A stretch of DNA of 64,000 nt from Nitrospira_D sp019636945 (GTDB lineage: Bacteria; Nitrospirota; Nitrospiria; Nitrospirales; Nitrospiraceae): the NCBI RefSeq assembly GCF_047338595.1, contig NZ_JBLFBO010000001.1, positions 248,001-312,000 of the forward strand, given 5' to 3'. Numbering within the stretch: position 1 is the stretch's first letter; every line of letters starts with the position of its first letter. Of the stretch, positions 43,046-51,002 are shown one piece after another. The translations under genes were made by a program, and so were the position numbers. The notes under the pieces are model-generated. The model did not search any database, was not told the DNA's origin, and was given only the letters and a program-made list of their open reading frames with translations.

Positions 43046-44398
43046 CTAACTGCGAAGGATCTGTTCTTTTAATGATTCGATCGTCGTCTGCAATCCCGTA
43101 TCGGTCTCCTTGGCTTTCGTCACCTGGCGGCAGGCGTGAATAATTGTCGTATGGTCTTTCCCGCCGAATTGCCGGCCAATCTCAGGGTATGAAGCGTCCG
43201 TCAACTCCCGACAGAGATACATCGCAATCTGTCGAGGATGGACCAGTGTCTTGCTTCGGCGCCGAGATTTCAGTTCCGCGATCTTGACATGAAATTGAGC
43301 GCAGACGGCTTCCTGGATGTCATCCATCGCAACAACCTTTTTCTTATCTCCGATGAGATCTCGAAGAACAGTTTTGGCGAGATCGAGGCTAATGACTTGC
43401 CCAGTGAGCGATGCATAGGCTCCTAGCCGAACCAGACTTCCTTCTAATTCCCGAATATTGCTCTTCATGGTGGTTGAGAGAAACTGGATGACATCCTCGG
43501 GTAGTTTGACCCCTTCATCCTCGGACTTTTTCCTCAGAATCGCGATCCGTGTCTCGACATCTGGAGGCTGTAAGTCGGCGATTAAGCCCCACTCGAATCG
43601 GGAGCGTAAACGTTCCTCGATATCGGGCATATCCTTCGGAAAGCGATCGCTCGACAACACAATTTGCTTATGGCCTTCGTAGAGCGCGTTGAACGTGTGG
43701 AAAAACTCTTCCTGTGTCCGCTCCTTCCCGACGAGAAATTGAATATCATCGATCATCAGCATATCGATGTGTCGGTAGCGCTTTCGAAGATCCATCATTT
43801 TATCGTAACGAATCGAGTTAATGACCTCGTTTGTGAATTGTTCGGTCGTGAGATACGCAATTCGGAGATCTCTTTGTTCCGCCACATGATTCCCTATGGC
43901 GTTAAGGAGATGAGTTTTTCCCAGTCCAACACCTCCATAGATAAACAAGGGGTTGTAGGTTTGGCCTGGTTGCTCCGCCACAGCCATACAAGCCGCATGG
44001 GCAAACTGATTTCCAGCCCCAACCACAAAATTCCTGAATGTATATTTAGGGTTGAGAAGAATACCACGCCGTGGTTTTGGTGGAACCTGCCCCTTCCCTC
44101 CCTGTACTACGGATGGGAGCTCGGTCTGAGATGCGGATGTTTTCTCCCGAACAATAAATGCGACGGTCAGAGGTTCACCCCCACCGGCTATCGCTACAGC
44201 TTCAGCAAGGAGAGCACCATAATGCGTATCCAACCACTCTCCAAAGAATTTATTGGGTACTCCGAGATAAATCGTTGAATTTTCAACCTTATCGAATTGC
44301 ACCGGCAGAAACCAGGTGTCAAAAACCTGTTTCGGTACCTTCTGTTGAATGTACTCAAGCGCCTCATCCCACTCAATCTCTATACTCATAGATCGCAT
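43046..44398 (-). CDS. dnaA: Chromosomal replication initiator DnaA
   Basis: Domain I (EWDEALEYIQQKVPKQVF) lies at the start; domain III has Walker A GGVGLGKTHLLNAIG, Walker B MLIDDIQFL and sensor motifs; domain IV ends in PEIGRQFGGKDHTTIIHACR, the DnaA box-binding signature. Length 450 is normal. AGAGGGTGA lies just before the ATG at 44398; an alternative ATG is at 44389. DnaA boxes flank it on the upstream side. Confidence 0.97.
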   Translation of the reverse strand: MRSMSIEIEWDEALEYIQQKVPKQVFDTWFLPVQFDKVENSTIYLGVPNKFFGEWLDTHYGALLAEAVAIAGGGEPLTVAFIVREKTSASQTELPSVVQGGKGQVPPKPRRGILLNPKYTFRNFVVGAGNQFAHAACMAVAEQPGQTYNPLFIYGGVGLGKTHLLNAIGNHVAEQRDLRIAYLTTEQFTNEVINSIRYDKMMDLRKRYRHIDMLMIDDIQFLVGKERTQEEFFHTFNALYEGHKQIVLSSDRFPKDMPDIEERLRSRFEWGLIADLQPPDVETRIAILRKKSEDEGVKLPEDVIQFLSTTMKSNIRELEGSLVRLGAYASLTGQVISLDLAKTVLRDLIGDKKKVVAMDDIQEAVCAQFHVKIAELKSRRRSKTLVHPRQIAMYLCRELTDASYPEIGRQFGGKDHTTIIHACRQVTKAKETDTGLQTTIESLKEQILRS

Positions 44399-44708
44399 TC
44401 ACCCTCTATACACAGGATTACTCACACTTGTGGATAACTACTCATTTTACCCGTTTTTGCCTGTAAGGAAGGCGCGCTGAATAGCATGCCTAGCCACATT
44501 CTGTCGAGCTGATGACCACTCCTTCAAACCCATCAACGAGCTACTCACACATTCCTATACCTCTTTTCAGAGGATTTCCCCAGAGTTACGCAGAGAAGAA
44601 ATAATTTTAATTTTAAATATTATCAACAACTTATACACTATCCACCCTATACACTTTACTACTTCTACTCCGACGACGACGAATTTTCTTTATTCCAGGA
44701 TATCGGAG
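44399..44708. other. Candidate oriC between dnaA and the DsrH-like gene
   Basis: The 310-base gap has DnaA-box matches CTATACACA (44406-44414), TGTGGATAA (44429-44437, perfect), TTATACACT (44631-44639), CTATCCACC (44638-44646) and CTATACACT (44647-44655). An AT-rich tract (about 44601-44625, AATAATTTTAATTTTAAATA-like) can unwind. Directly after the last box, TTACTACTTCTACT (44656-44669) resembles a DnaA-trio on the complementary strand. No coding frame is supported inside. Confidence 0.75.
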
Positions 44709-44930
44709 TTACAGAGTAATAACCCGACTAGTTCCCATCAGTAGTTCAAGGAGCTCATTATAAGACAGTGTTGTCCCCTTCTCTTTAGAACAACCAGACA
44801 CACTTTCTACTACCCTTCCCGCGACAAGGGTCTTTTCGAGCGCAACGATAGTAACGTTCTTTGTTTTGGGATAGAGAAATGGTGAAATCGTCTCCCGAGG
44901 TGACCGAACTAAATAAACTACCGACTCCAT
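44709..44930 (-). CDS. DsrH/TusB-like protein, 73 aa
   Basis: The start at 44930 has AGAGGATC upstream. The sequence VYLVRSPRETISPFLYPKTK and VTIVALEKTLVAGR follows the short DsrH/TusB pattern, and it is third after DsrE- and DsrF-like genes. The upstream open extension to 45026 overlaps the DsrF-like gene. In TusBCD, this subunit caps the sulfur-relay heterohexamer. Family assignment relies partly on gene order. Confidence 0.6.
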   Translation of the reverse strand: MESVVYLVRSPRETISPFLYPKTKNVTIVALEKTLVAGRVVESVSGCSKEKGTTLSYNELLELLMGTSRVITL

Positions 44931-44943
44931 CAGATCCTCTTCG

Positions 44944-45285
44944 TCAAAAAACGAGTGCGCAATCCATAGATTGAATAACAGCAGCCACAGTATCCTCTGA
45001 TTCACAGCGAATAGAGAATTTCCCACTTAATTCTGAAAGATCAAATACTTTCGGGAGTATAAAAGGGATCTCAAGTTGCTCAATTGAGGGAAGGTACTTC
45101 TCAAGAATATCAAGATCGACAATATCATCGCTATCACTACTCAACAGGCGGACAGCCTCGCCGAGTAAGATGACAGTCGTGCTATGAGATCCAGCGACAA
45201 GACCGAGAGCAATCCGCAACGCCTCAACTGGCCTATGCGTGATTCGAGGATCTTCTTGAATAACAACCGCGACGTTTTTTGCCAC
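44944..45285 (-). CDS. DsrF/TusC-like protein, 113 aa
   Basis: The opening KNVAVVIQEDPRITHRPVEA and LRIALGLVAGSHSTTVIL shows the alpha/beta layout of the DsrE/F fold, with later VFDLSELSGKFSI. It lies between the DsrE-like and DsrH-like genes, 17 and 13 bases away. Its role in the trimer of dimers is structural. Direct sequence signals are weak, so order supports the call. Confidence 0.6.
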   Translation of the reverse strand: MAKNVAVVIQEDPRITHRPVEALRIALGLVAGSHSTTVILLGEAVRLLSSDSDDIVDLDILEKYLPSIEQLEIPFILPKVFDLSELSGKFSIRCESEDTVAAVIQSMDCALVF

Positions 45286-45302
45286 TCGAGATATGAATCG
45301 CC

Positions 45303-45620
45303 TTACGTGAAGGAAATAAATGGCTTACAAGCATCAATGAGTCCAGAGAGAACGACTAACCCACATAAAGTGAACTCCTTTTCAACATTCACTGTTGAAA
45401 CGTGATGTTGTTGACAGCCATATGCACATACAAACATTCGGACTCCTGCCTGAGCAAGGTCTCGATATGAGTGAGAATTCATATTTTTAACACCCTCATC
45501 AATGAGATAGAGATACACCTCATGACCGGCATCTAGTGCCGCGCGGGCGAGTCCAGTAACTGTCTCGGAGCTTTGATGTGTCGGAGGGAGAGCCAGCAGG
45601 AATCCAATTTTTCTCTTCAC
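45303..45620 (-). CDS. DsrE/TusD-like sulfur-relay protein, 105 aa
   Basis: It opens KRKIGFLLALPPTHQSSETV, followed by LARAALDAGHEVYLYLIDEG, the signature of the DsrE fold. A Cys-rich strand VRMFVCAYGCQQH provides the candidate sulfur-accepting Cys equivalent to TusD/DsrE. The three-gene set could serve tRNA 2-thiouridine formation or sulfur oxidation; the DNA is AT-richer than nearby genes. The following DsrF-like gene starts 17 bases downstream. Confidence 0.7.
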   Translation of the reverse strand: MKRKIGFLLALPPTHQSSETVTGLARAALDAGHEVYLYLIDEGVKNMNSHSYRDLAQAGVRMFVCAYGCQQHHVSTVNVEKEFTLCGLVVLSGLIDACKPFISFT

Positions 45621-45727
45621 AGGTTAATTCACAGGAATTTATATGAATATTCAGTAGATTCGATAATTTATCACCTACACTCAGACTAAGTGGTTTTGAG
45701 GGGAAAGTCAATGCCGAAAAGCAGCAC

Positions 45728-46996
45728 TCAAGAAGGCAGAAGAAGAGCTTGTATCTGGCTACTCAGAGATGACAAAAGAACCTCATACTGATTCTTAGAT
45801 TCCATATTCCTGAGCATGGCTACTCCCTTCACAACTTCGTCGTCACCGAGCATGAGAGCGAACTGACAGCCAAGCCGATCAGCTTGGCGAAGGTGAGCCT
45901 TTAAAGTTGTCGACCTAAAGTCGGAAACAGCCGGTATACCAGAGAGGCGGAGTTCTTCGAGCGCAGTAAGCCCGGCGATGGATCCTTGATCTCCGAACCC
46001 CGCAACATAAATAATCCTGTCATGGGGCGATAGAGATTTCGGAGAGTCTGGCAACAACATGGCGATACGTTCAAGCCCAACGGCAAAACCAACGGCCGGA
46101 GTTGAGGCACCTCCGAGTGTTTCCACAAGCCCATCATATCGACCTCCTGCGCCGACTGCGTTTTGAGCTCCGAGGTTTGTCGCGGTCACTTCAAACGTTG
46201 TGAGATTGTAGTAGTCGAGGCCTCGCACCAGCCGGTGGTTTAAGGAATAGGGTATGTGGATGAGATCGAGGCCGGCCAGTACTTGAGCGAAGTAGGAACG
46301 GGCGGTCTCCGAGAGAGATTCGGAGAGACGAGGAGCCTGTTCTGTAATGATTCGGCACTCAGGAACCTTGCAATCCAGGACGCGAAGGGGGTTCGCCTCG
46401 ATGCGGTGTTTGCAATTACCGCACAACCCCGCCTCATGGTGTTTGAGATAGCCGACAAGAATAGGGCGGTAGAGATCTCGGTCAGCAGCCTGGCCAAGGT
46501 TATTGATTTCGAGGGTGAGGCTCGGAAGGCCTAGCTCATGGAGTATGTGCCAGAGGAGGGCAATTACCTCAACATCGGCACGCGGATCTGCTATTCCATA
46601 TGATTCAACACCAAATTGATGGAACTGTCTCAGCCTGCCAGCCTGCGGGCGCTCGTGACGAAACATCGGACCAGTATAGAAATATTTTTGAGGTACCGGA
46701 ATCGCGGCGCGATTGTGTTCGATATAGGACCTGACTGTACCGGCAGTTCCCTCCGGTCGGAGGGTTAACGAGGTACCATCCCGATCCGGGAACGTGTACA
46801 TCTCTTTTTCGACGATATCCGTGGATGCACCGATACTCCGTGCAAATAAGGTGGTCACCTCAAAGATTGGAATACGGATTTCGTGAAATCCATACCGGGT
46901 CGCCCATCGCCTCGCAGACTCTTCGATGAACCGCCAGCGGGGGGTTTCTTCCGGCAACAGGTCCTTGACACCTTTGACACCTTTGATCACGGACAC
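45728..46996 (-). CDS. hisS: Histidyl-tRNA synthetase
   Basis: Class II signatures are intact: motif 1 region PIFEVTTLFARSIG, motif 2 RHERPQAGRLRQFHQ, His-A loop LVRGLDYYNLTTFEV and motif 3 VGFAVGLERI. The C-terminal anticodon domain follows. Start is GTG at 46996 with AAGGAGATAA upstream. Length 422 is normal. It charges tRNA-His. Confidence 0.96.
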   Translation of the reverse strand: MSVIKGVKGVKDLLPEETPRWRFIEESARRWATRYGFHEIRIPIFEVTTLFARSIGASTDIVEKEMYTFPDRDGTSLTLRPEGTAGTVRSYIEHNRAAIPVPQKYFYTGPMFRHERPQAGRLRQFHQFGVESYGIADPRADVEVIALLWHILHELGLPSLTLEINNLGQAADRDLYRPILVGYLKHHEAGLCGNCKHRIEANPLRVLDCKVPECRIITEQAPRLSESLSETARSYFAQVLAGLDLIHIPYSLNHRLVRGLDYYNLTTFEVTATNLGAQNAVGAGGRYDGLVETLGGASTPAVGFAVGLERIAMLLPDSPKSLSPHDRIIYVAGFGDQGSIAGLTALEELRLSGIPAVSDFRSTTLKAHLRQADRLGCQFALMLGDDEVVKGVAMLRNMESKNQYEVLLSSLSSQIQALLLPS

Positions 46997-47153
46997 GGAA
47001 TTATCTCCTTACGTATGTGTCTGTCCTACAGCAGAGTTCGCGCGGACTATAGCGGCGGCCTCGGCGGCAAGTCAACGGCGTGGTGCTTGCGCCGTCCTAC
47101 CTCGAGAGGTATAGTGCCCAGCTTATGATACGGTCCCTGTCACTCAATCTTCT

Positions 47154-48644
47154 ATGAGCCAAGATCAATCAGGCCGTCGGGTTCTGGCCCTGGCCCCTAT
47201 GCCCCCTGAAAAGTCCGCCTATGCGCTGGCACGGTACAGCCGATCTCCCGACTCCATTGAGGAGAGTATTCGATGGGTGCACGGACATTCGTCGGAAAAA
47301 TTCTGGGAGCAGTTTTATTTTGATTACGGACATGCGTCGATCGCCGATCTAGGACACGTCATCATCTGCTTCGAGGAGATTTCTGAACTTGCGGCGATTC
47401 GACTGGAAGATGAGCCGCTGTGGGATGGTCAGGCGAAATCCAGCCGCTATCAGAATTTTGCCTCGAGCCGATGGTTCGTCCCAGGCCAAATTCGTGGAAG
47501 TGAAACCGAGGCTTTGTATGAAGGGATTCTCCGAAGCCTTGGGGATGTGTACCGACTCCTCCACGAGCCTCTGAAACAATTCCTCGCTACACGCGAGCCA
47601 CGGCCTGAGTCGATGAAGCAGGCCGACTATGACCGGACCATCGCGGCACGGGCGTTCGATGTCACTCGGTACTTGCTTCCCCTTGCGGCAAAGACCAATG
47701 TCGGACAGGTCGTCAGTATCCGGACCTTGGAGAAACAGATCACTCGCCTCCTGTCGTCACAACTCCCGGAGTTACGGGCGATCGGGGAGGATTTGAAGGA
47801 CGCGTGCCAGCGTCCGCCGGTACATCTATGGAGCGAACTCTGTGGCCAAACAGGCGGAGGCCTGAGCGACCCTCTGGCGCCGACCCTGGCTCGGCATGCA
47901 AAGGCGAATGTCTACCAAGAAACGGTGTATGCCGATCTTGCTCGCCATGCGAAAGAAGTCTTACGCGGCACGGGGTTGGATCAGCCTGGGAGGTGGGGAG
48001 TCGTGGAGTCGGTCGAGCTGGTGGACTCCCATCATCCGGTCGACGAAATTGTCACGACGCTGCTCTATCGTGTCTCACAGGCTCCCTATCGCAAGATCCT
48101 CGACGTGGTGAGAGAGTGGACCGAGAAGGAAAAACACGCGACCATTGAAGTGGCCACTAGACAGCGTGGTCCATATGATGAACTCATCAAAGAGTTCCGC
48201 AGCGGCTATGCATTCATATTCGATATCCTCATGGACATTGGTGCTTGGCGAGATATGCACCGCCATCGCCGGTGCCAGCAGGTGCAACAGAACTTCACGA
48301 CCGTTCACGGGTACGATGTCCCGCAATCGTTGATCGACGCCGGTTTGGATCAGGAGTACCGGCAAGCCATGGATGCCGTGCGTCAGGATATCGACTCGTT
48401 GAGGAAGAAGGACCAAGAAGCTTCACTCTACGCCATTCCGTTTGGCTTCAAAGTCCGGTGCTTGTTTAAGATGGACTATGCGGAAGCAGAATATATCAGC
48501 AAACTACGGTCCGGCGTGAAAGGCCATTGGTCGTACCGAATGGTGGCCTGGCAGATGAAGCAACAGCTGGCCAAGAAATTTCCCTTCCTCGGCGAACAAA
48601 TCCAGGCGACACCACCTGATGTCGAAGACGCGCTGACTCGATAA
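47154..48644 (+). CDS. Double-domain ThyX-like FAD-dependent thymidylate synthase family protein
   Basis: Two ThyX-like halves are visible: residues about 30-240 (FYFDYGHASIADLGHVIICF, SSRYQNF) and 245-480 (KHATIEVATRQRGPYDELI, MHRHRRCQQVQQNF). The second carries an RHRRxxQ...NF that resembles the ThyX motif RHRxxSxxxxSxR but lacks its last Arg and has CQQ where Ser is usual. The first half has SSRYQNF in a comparable spot. Length (496) is about twice a normal ThyX. Either the fold makes one site between halves or the enzyme has another role. It begins a plus-strand run opposite hisS. Confidence 0.75.
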   Translation: MSQDQSGRRVLALAPMPPEKSAYALARYSRSPDSIEESIRWVHGHSSEKFWEQFYFDYGHASIADLGHVIICFEEISELAAIRLEDEPLWDGQAKSSRYQNFASSRWFVPGQIRGSETEALYEGILRSLGDVYRLLHEPLKQFLATREPRPESMKQADYDRTIAARAFDVTRYLLPLAAKTNVGQVVSIRTLEKQITRLLSSQLPELRAIGEDLKDACQRPPVHLWSELCGQTGGGLSDPLAPTLARHAKANVYQETVYADLARHAKEVLRGTGLDQPGRWGVVESVELVDSHHPVDEIVTTLLYRVSQAPYRKILDVVREWTEKEKHATIEVATRQRGPYDELIKEFRSGYAFIFDILMDIGAWRDMHRHRRCQQVQQNFTTVHGYDVPQSLIDAGLDQEYRQAMDAVRQDIDSLRKKDQEASLYAIPFGFKVRCLFKMDYAEAEYISKLRSGVKGHWSYRMVAWQMKQQLAKKFPFLGEQIQATPPDVEDALTR

Positions 48645-48660
48645 GATCCTCGTACCGCTC

Positions 48661-49692
48661 ATGCACACCCTTCAGGAACAATGCGAAGCCGCCATTTTGG
48701 CCGGCGCATGGGACACCCTCTTTGCTGAGTCTCTAGCGTGGAGCCGAGATCCGGACGGAGCGAAGGACCCGCGTCCGCTCTTTGCGAGAAATGTGGTGTA
48801 CCTCGTGCAAGGACGGTTTGCGGAGGCCTGGAAAACCCATGCCCTCTGTCTTGAAGCCCAGGAACACATCGCAGCCGTGGGGAGCTGGGTAAACGACCTG
48901 CTCGTGCAGCATGGAGACAGCGGCTATGCCCATCTCGTGAAGGGCTTGTTTCTCGCCCAGTCGGGTCAATCCGAACAATCGATGGAACCATACGCGGAAG
49001 CCGCAAGACTGCTTCCACAATCTGCCTATCCGCACTACTTTTTGGCACAGATCCACGAACGGGCCGGCCATCTAGAAATGGCGATCAAAGAGTATCGTGA
49101 AGCGGTCCGACTGGCTCCGGACTATGCACCGGCACGGATGAATCTGGGTGTGGCCTACCAAGACCAGGGGCGGCTGGAGATGGCCATCAAGGAGTACCGT
49201 GAGGTGATCAAGCTTACCCCGAACGATTCAGCCGCGCATTCCAATCTCGGTTGTGCCCTGGCTGAACAAGGGAAAATGGAACCGGCGGTGCAATCATACA
49301 AGGCGGCGTTGAAGCTGAACCCCCAGGATGCCGAAGTGCACTTTGCCCTGGGCGGCCTCTACGAAACGCGCGGGCGCCTGGACTTAGCGCAACGGAGCTA
49401 TCTAGATGCGCTCAATGCCAATCCGGACTTTGGTGCAGCCCACTCTGCCCTCGGGTGGCTCGCGTTAGGGAAACAGCGGCTTCAAGAAGCGGCGGACATC
49501 TTCAGCCGGGCACTCAAGTGCAATGAGGAAGACGCCAGCGCCTATCACGGCATTGCCGAGATCTACGCGATCCGAGGCAAACGCCAAAGCGCGATGGAAA
49601 ACTACACCAAAGCGCTGAAGTACTATCGTGATCCTGAAAAAAGAAATCAGATCATGAATCAGCTATTTCAAGAAGGGCAGGTAGGGGATTGA
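48661..49692 (+). CDS. TPR-repeat protein, 343 aa
   Basis: At least six 34-residue tetratricopeptide repeats run from about residue 110 to 330, with AIKEYREAVRLAPDYAPARM, NLGVAYQDQGRLEMAIKEYR and NLGCALAEQGKMEPAVQSYK as clear copies. No signal peptide or enzyme domain is seen, so it is a protein-interaction scaffold. It starts 16 bases after the ThyX-like gene and may be co-transcribed. There is no strong ribosome site. Confidence 0.85.
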   Translation: MHTLQEQCEAAILAGAWDTLFAESLAWSRDPDGAKDPRPLFARNVVYLVQGRFAEAWKTHALCLEAQEHIAAVGSWVNDLLVQHGDSGYAHLVKGLFLAQSGQSEQSMEPYAEAARLLPQSAYPHYFLAQIHERAGHLEMAIKEYREAVRLAPDYAPARMNLGVAYQDQGRLEMAIKEYREVIKLTPNDSAAHSNLGCALAEQGKMEPAVQSYKAALKLNPQDAEVHFALGGLYETRGRLDLAQRSYLDALNANPDFGAAHSALGWLALGKQRLQEAADIFSRALKCNEEDASAYHGIAEIYAIRGKRQSAMENYTKALKYYRDPEKRNQIMNQLFQEGQVGD

Positions 49693-49815
49693 ACCGGGTT
49701 CTGCTACCGTGCTCGCCTGATCCGCACAACGCGAAATACAAGCCGTTCTTGACGAGATCCTCCTACCCAAGGTAGCATCCATAACGGATTCGAAATGGAA
49801 CCTTCAGGGGGGACT

Positions 49816-50058
49816 ATGGCGACCTTGACCATCAAAAATATTCCAGAGCCGTTGGTGAGACGACTGAAACAGCAAGCGGCCGCTCAGCACCGGAGCTTGA
49901 ATTTTCAAGTCATCTCTTATCTAGAACAGATGACACAGAGTGTGCCGGTCGATGCCGACACGTTGCTGGCACGGGCACGAGCAATTCGCCAAACCCCGAA
50001 AGGGATGAAATTGACGGATCGCCTTCTCAATGAGTTGAAGGTGGTCGGTCGGTCATGA
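49816..50058 (+). CDS. VapB/FitA-type antitoxin
   Basis: The N-terminal ATLTIKNIPEPLVRRLKQQA followed by AAQHRSLNFQVISYLEQM is a ribbon-helix-helix of the FitA/Phd-like VapB class, which binds DNA and neutralises the PIN toxin. GGGGGGAC precedes the ATG at 49816, in preference to 49795. The stop overlaps the toxin start by 4 bases (ATGA). Confidence 0.85.
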   Translation: MATLTIKNIPEPLVRRLKQQAAAQHRSLNFQVISYLEQMTQSVPVDADTLLARARAIRQTPKGMKLTDRLLNELKVVGRS

Positions 50059-50456
50059 TCGTGGCGGATACGAATTTGTTGATCTATCTGTATGTCCAGG
50101 GAGATAGAACTGAGGATAGTGAGGCTGTACTCAGACGCGATACCACATGGGCGGTTCCGTTGCTATGGCGGTCTGAATTTAGGAATGCGTTGATCGGCCT
50201 CGTTCGTAAAGAATTTGTGCTACTGGAAACAGCCATAGCCATGGTCGACGAAGCAGAGCGATGGTTGGCTGGACGGGAATATAGCGTCATCTCCCGCCAT
50301 GTGCTCACCCTTGCGGAGCATTCTGGCTGTTCAGCGTATGACTGTGAATTCGTGGCTCTTGCTCAGGATCTCGGGGTATCGTTGGTGACGACCGACCAGC
50401 AGGTCTTGAAGGCATTCCCCAGCCTTGCAGTCTCACCGCGGACCTTTTTAGGCTGA
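50055..50456 (+). CDS. vapC: VapC-type PIN-domain toxin
   Basis: The PIN-domain acidic residues are present: Asp5 (VADTNLLIYL), Glu in LLWRSEFRNAL, Asp in AYDCEFVALA and Asp in LVTTDQQVLKAF. VapC toxins are Mg-dependent RNases that cut tRNA or rRNA. Length 133 is normal. Coupling to the antitoxin gene is by ATGA overlap. Confidence 0.92.
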   Translation: MIVADTNLLIYLYVQGDRTEDSEAVLRRDTTWAVPLLWRSEFRNALIGLVRKEFVLLETAIAMVDEAERWLAGREYSVISRHVLTLAEHSGCSAYDCEFVALAQDLGVSLVTTDQQVLKAFPSLAVSPRTFLG

Positions 50457-50572
50457 GCGCGATGGAAAGTTGAAGGGAATGATGCCGGATGATCTCCGAA
50501 GAGGAACAGGAGAAAAGCTTCTAGCCAGTGGTTTTAGACGAGATACGCCTCACGACCGACGAGGGACGAGAT

Positions 50573-50842
50573 CTACAGTTCCCGAATCGCGCCCTGCAGC
50601 ACGGTAATCTGCGTCGTGGGATCGCCCGTCGCTTGCAATTCGTTGCGGATCTGGTCCTTGAGGTAGGAGGAATAGCCGACGCGGTCGATGAGGAAGTCGA
50701 GGAAGCGCTCGGTCGGCAACAGACTCTGTTCCTTGAGTTCGTCGATGGTCTCATCACTGACGGGGACGTACGTGCTGCCGATATGGAAGACCACGTTGTA
50801 GTGGCGTCCTGTCGCTATCCGCTCGAATCTCAACCCCTTCAC
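50573..50842 (-). CDS. Hypothetical protein, 89 aa
   Basis: The short protein has MKGLRFERIATGRHYNVVFH, then VSDETIDELKEQSLL, TERFLDFLIDRVGYSSYL and a C-terminal Gln/Thr-rich helix. It starts after AAGGAGGAGC. No family is recognised. It lies alone on the minus strand between the VapC and helicase-like genes. Confidence 0.65.
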   Translation of the reverse strand: MKGLRFERIATGRHYNVVFHIGSTYVPVSDETIDELKEQSLLPTERFLDFLIDRVGYSSYLKDQIRNELQATGDPTTQITVLQGAIREL

Positions 50843-51002
50843 AGGCTCCTCCTTACAAGCTCTACAAAGGGTTCCATTCTAGACAAGGTCGAGTTGTGAA
50901 GACAAGGGCTTATGAAGGGTTATCGCGGTGGACAGTACCGGCGACGGGCATTTATCATGACGTTCTCCTACGTTAAGAAATAGGCGCAAGAAATCACTTG
51001 TC

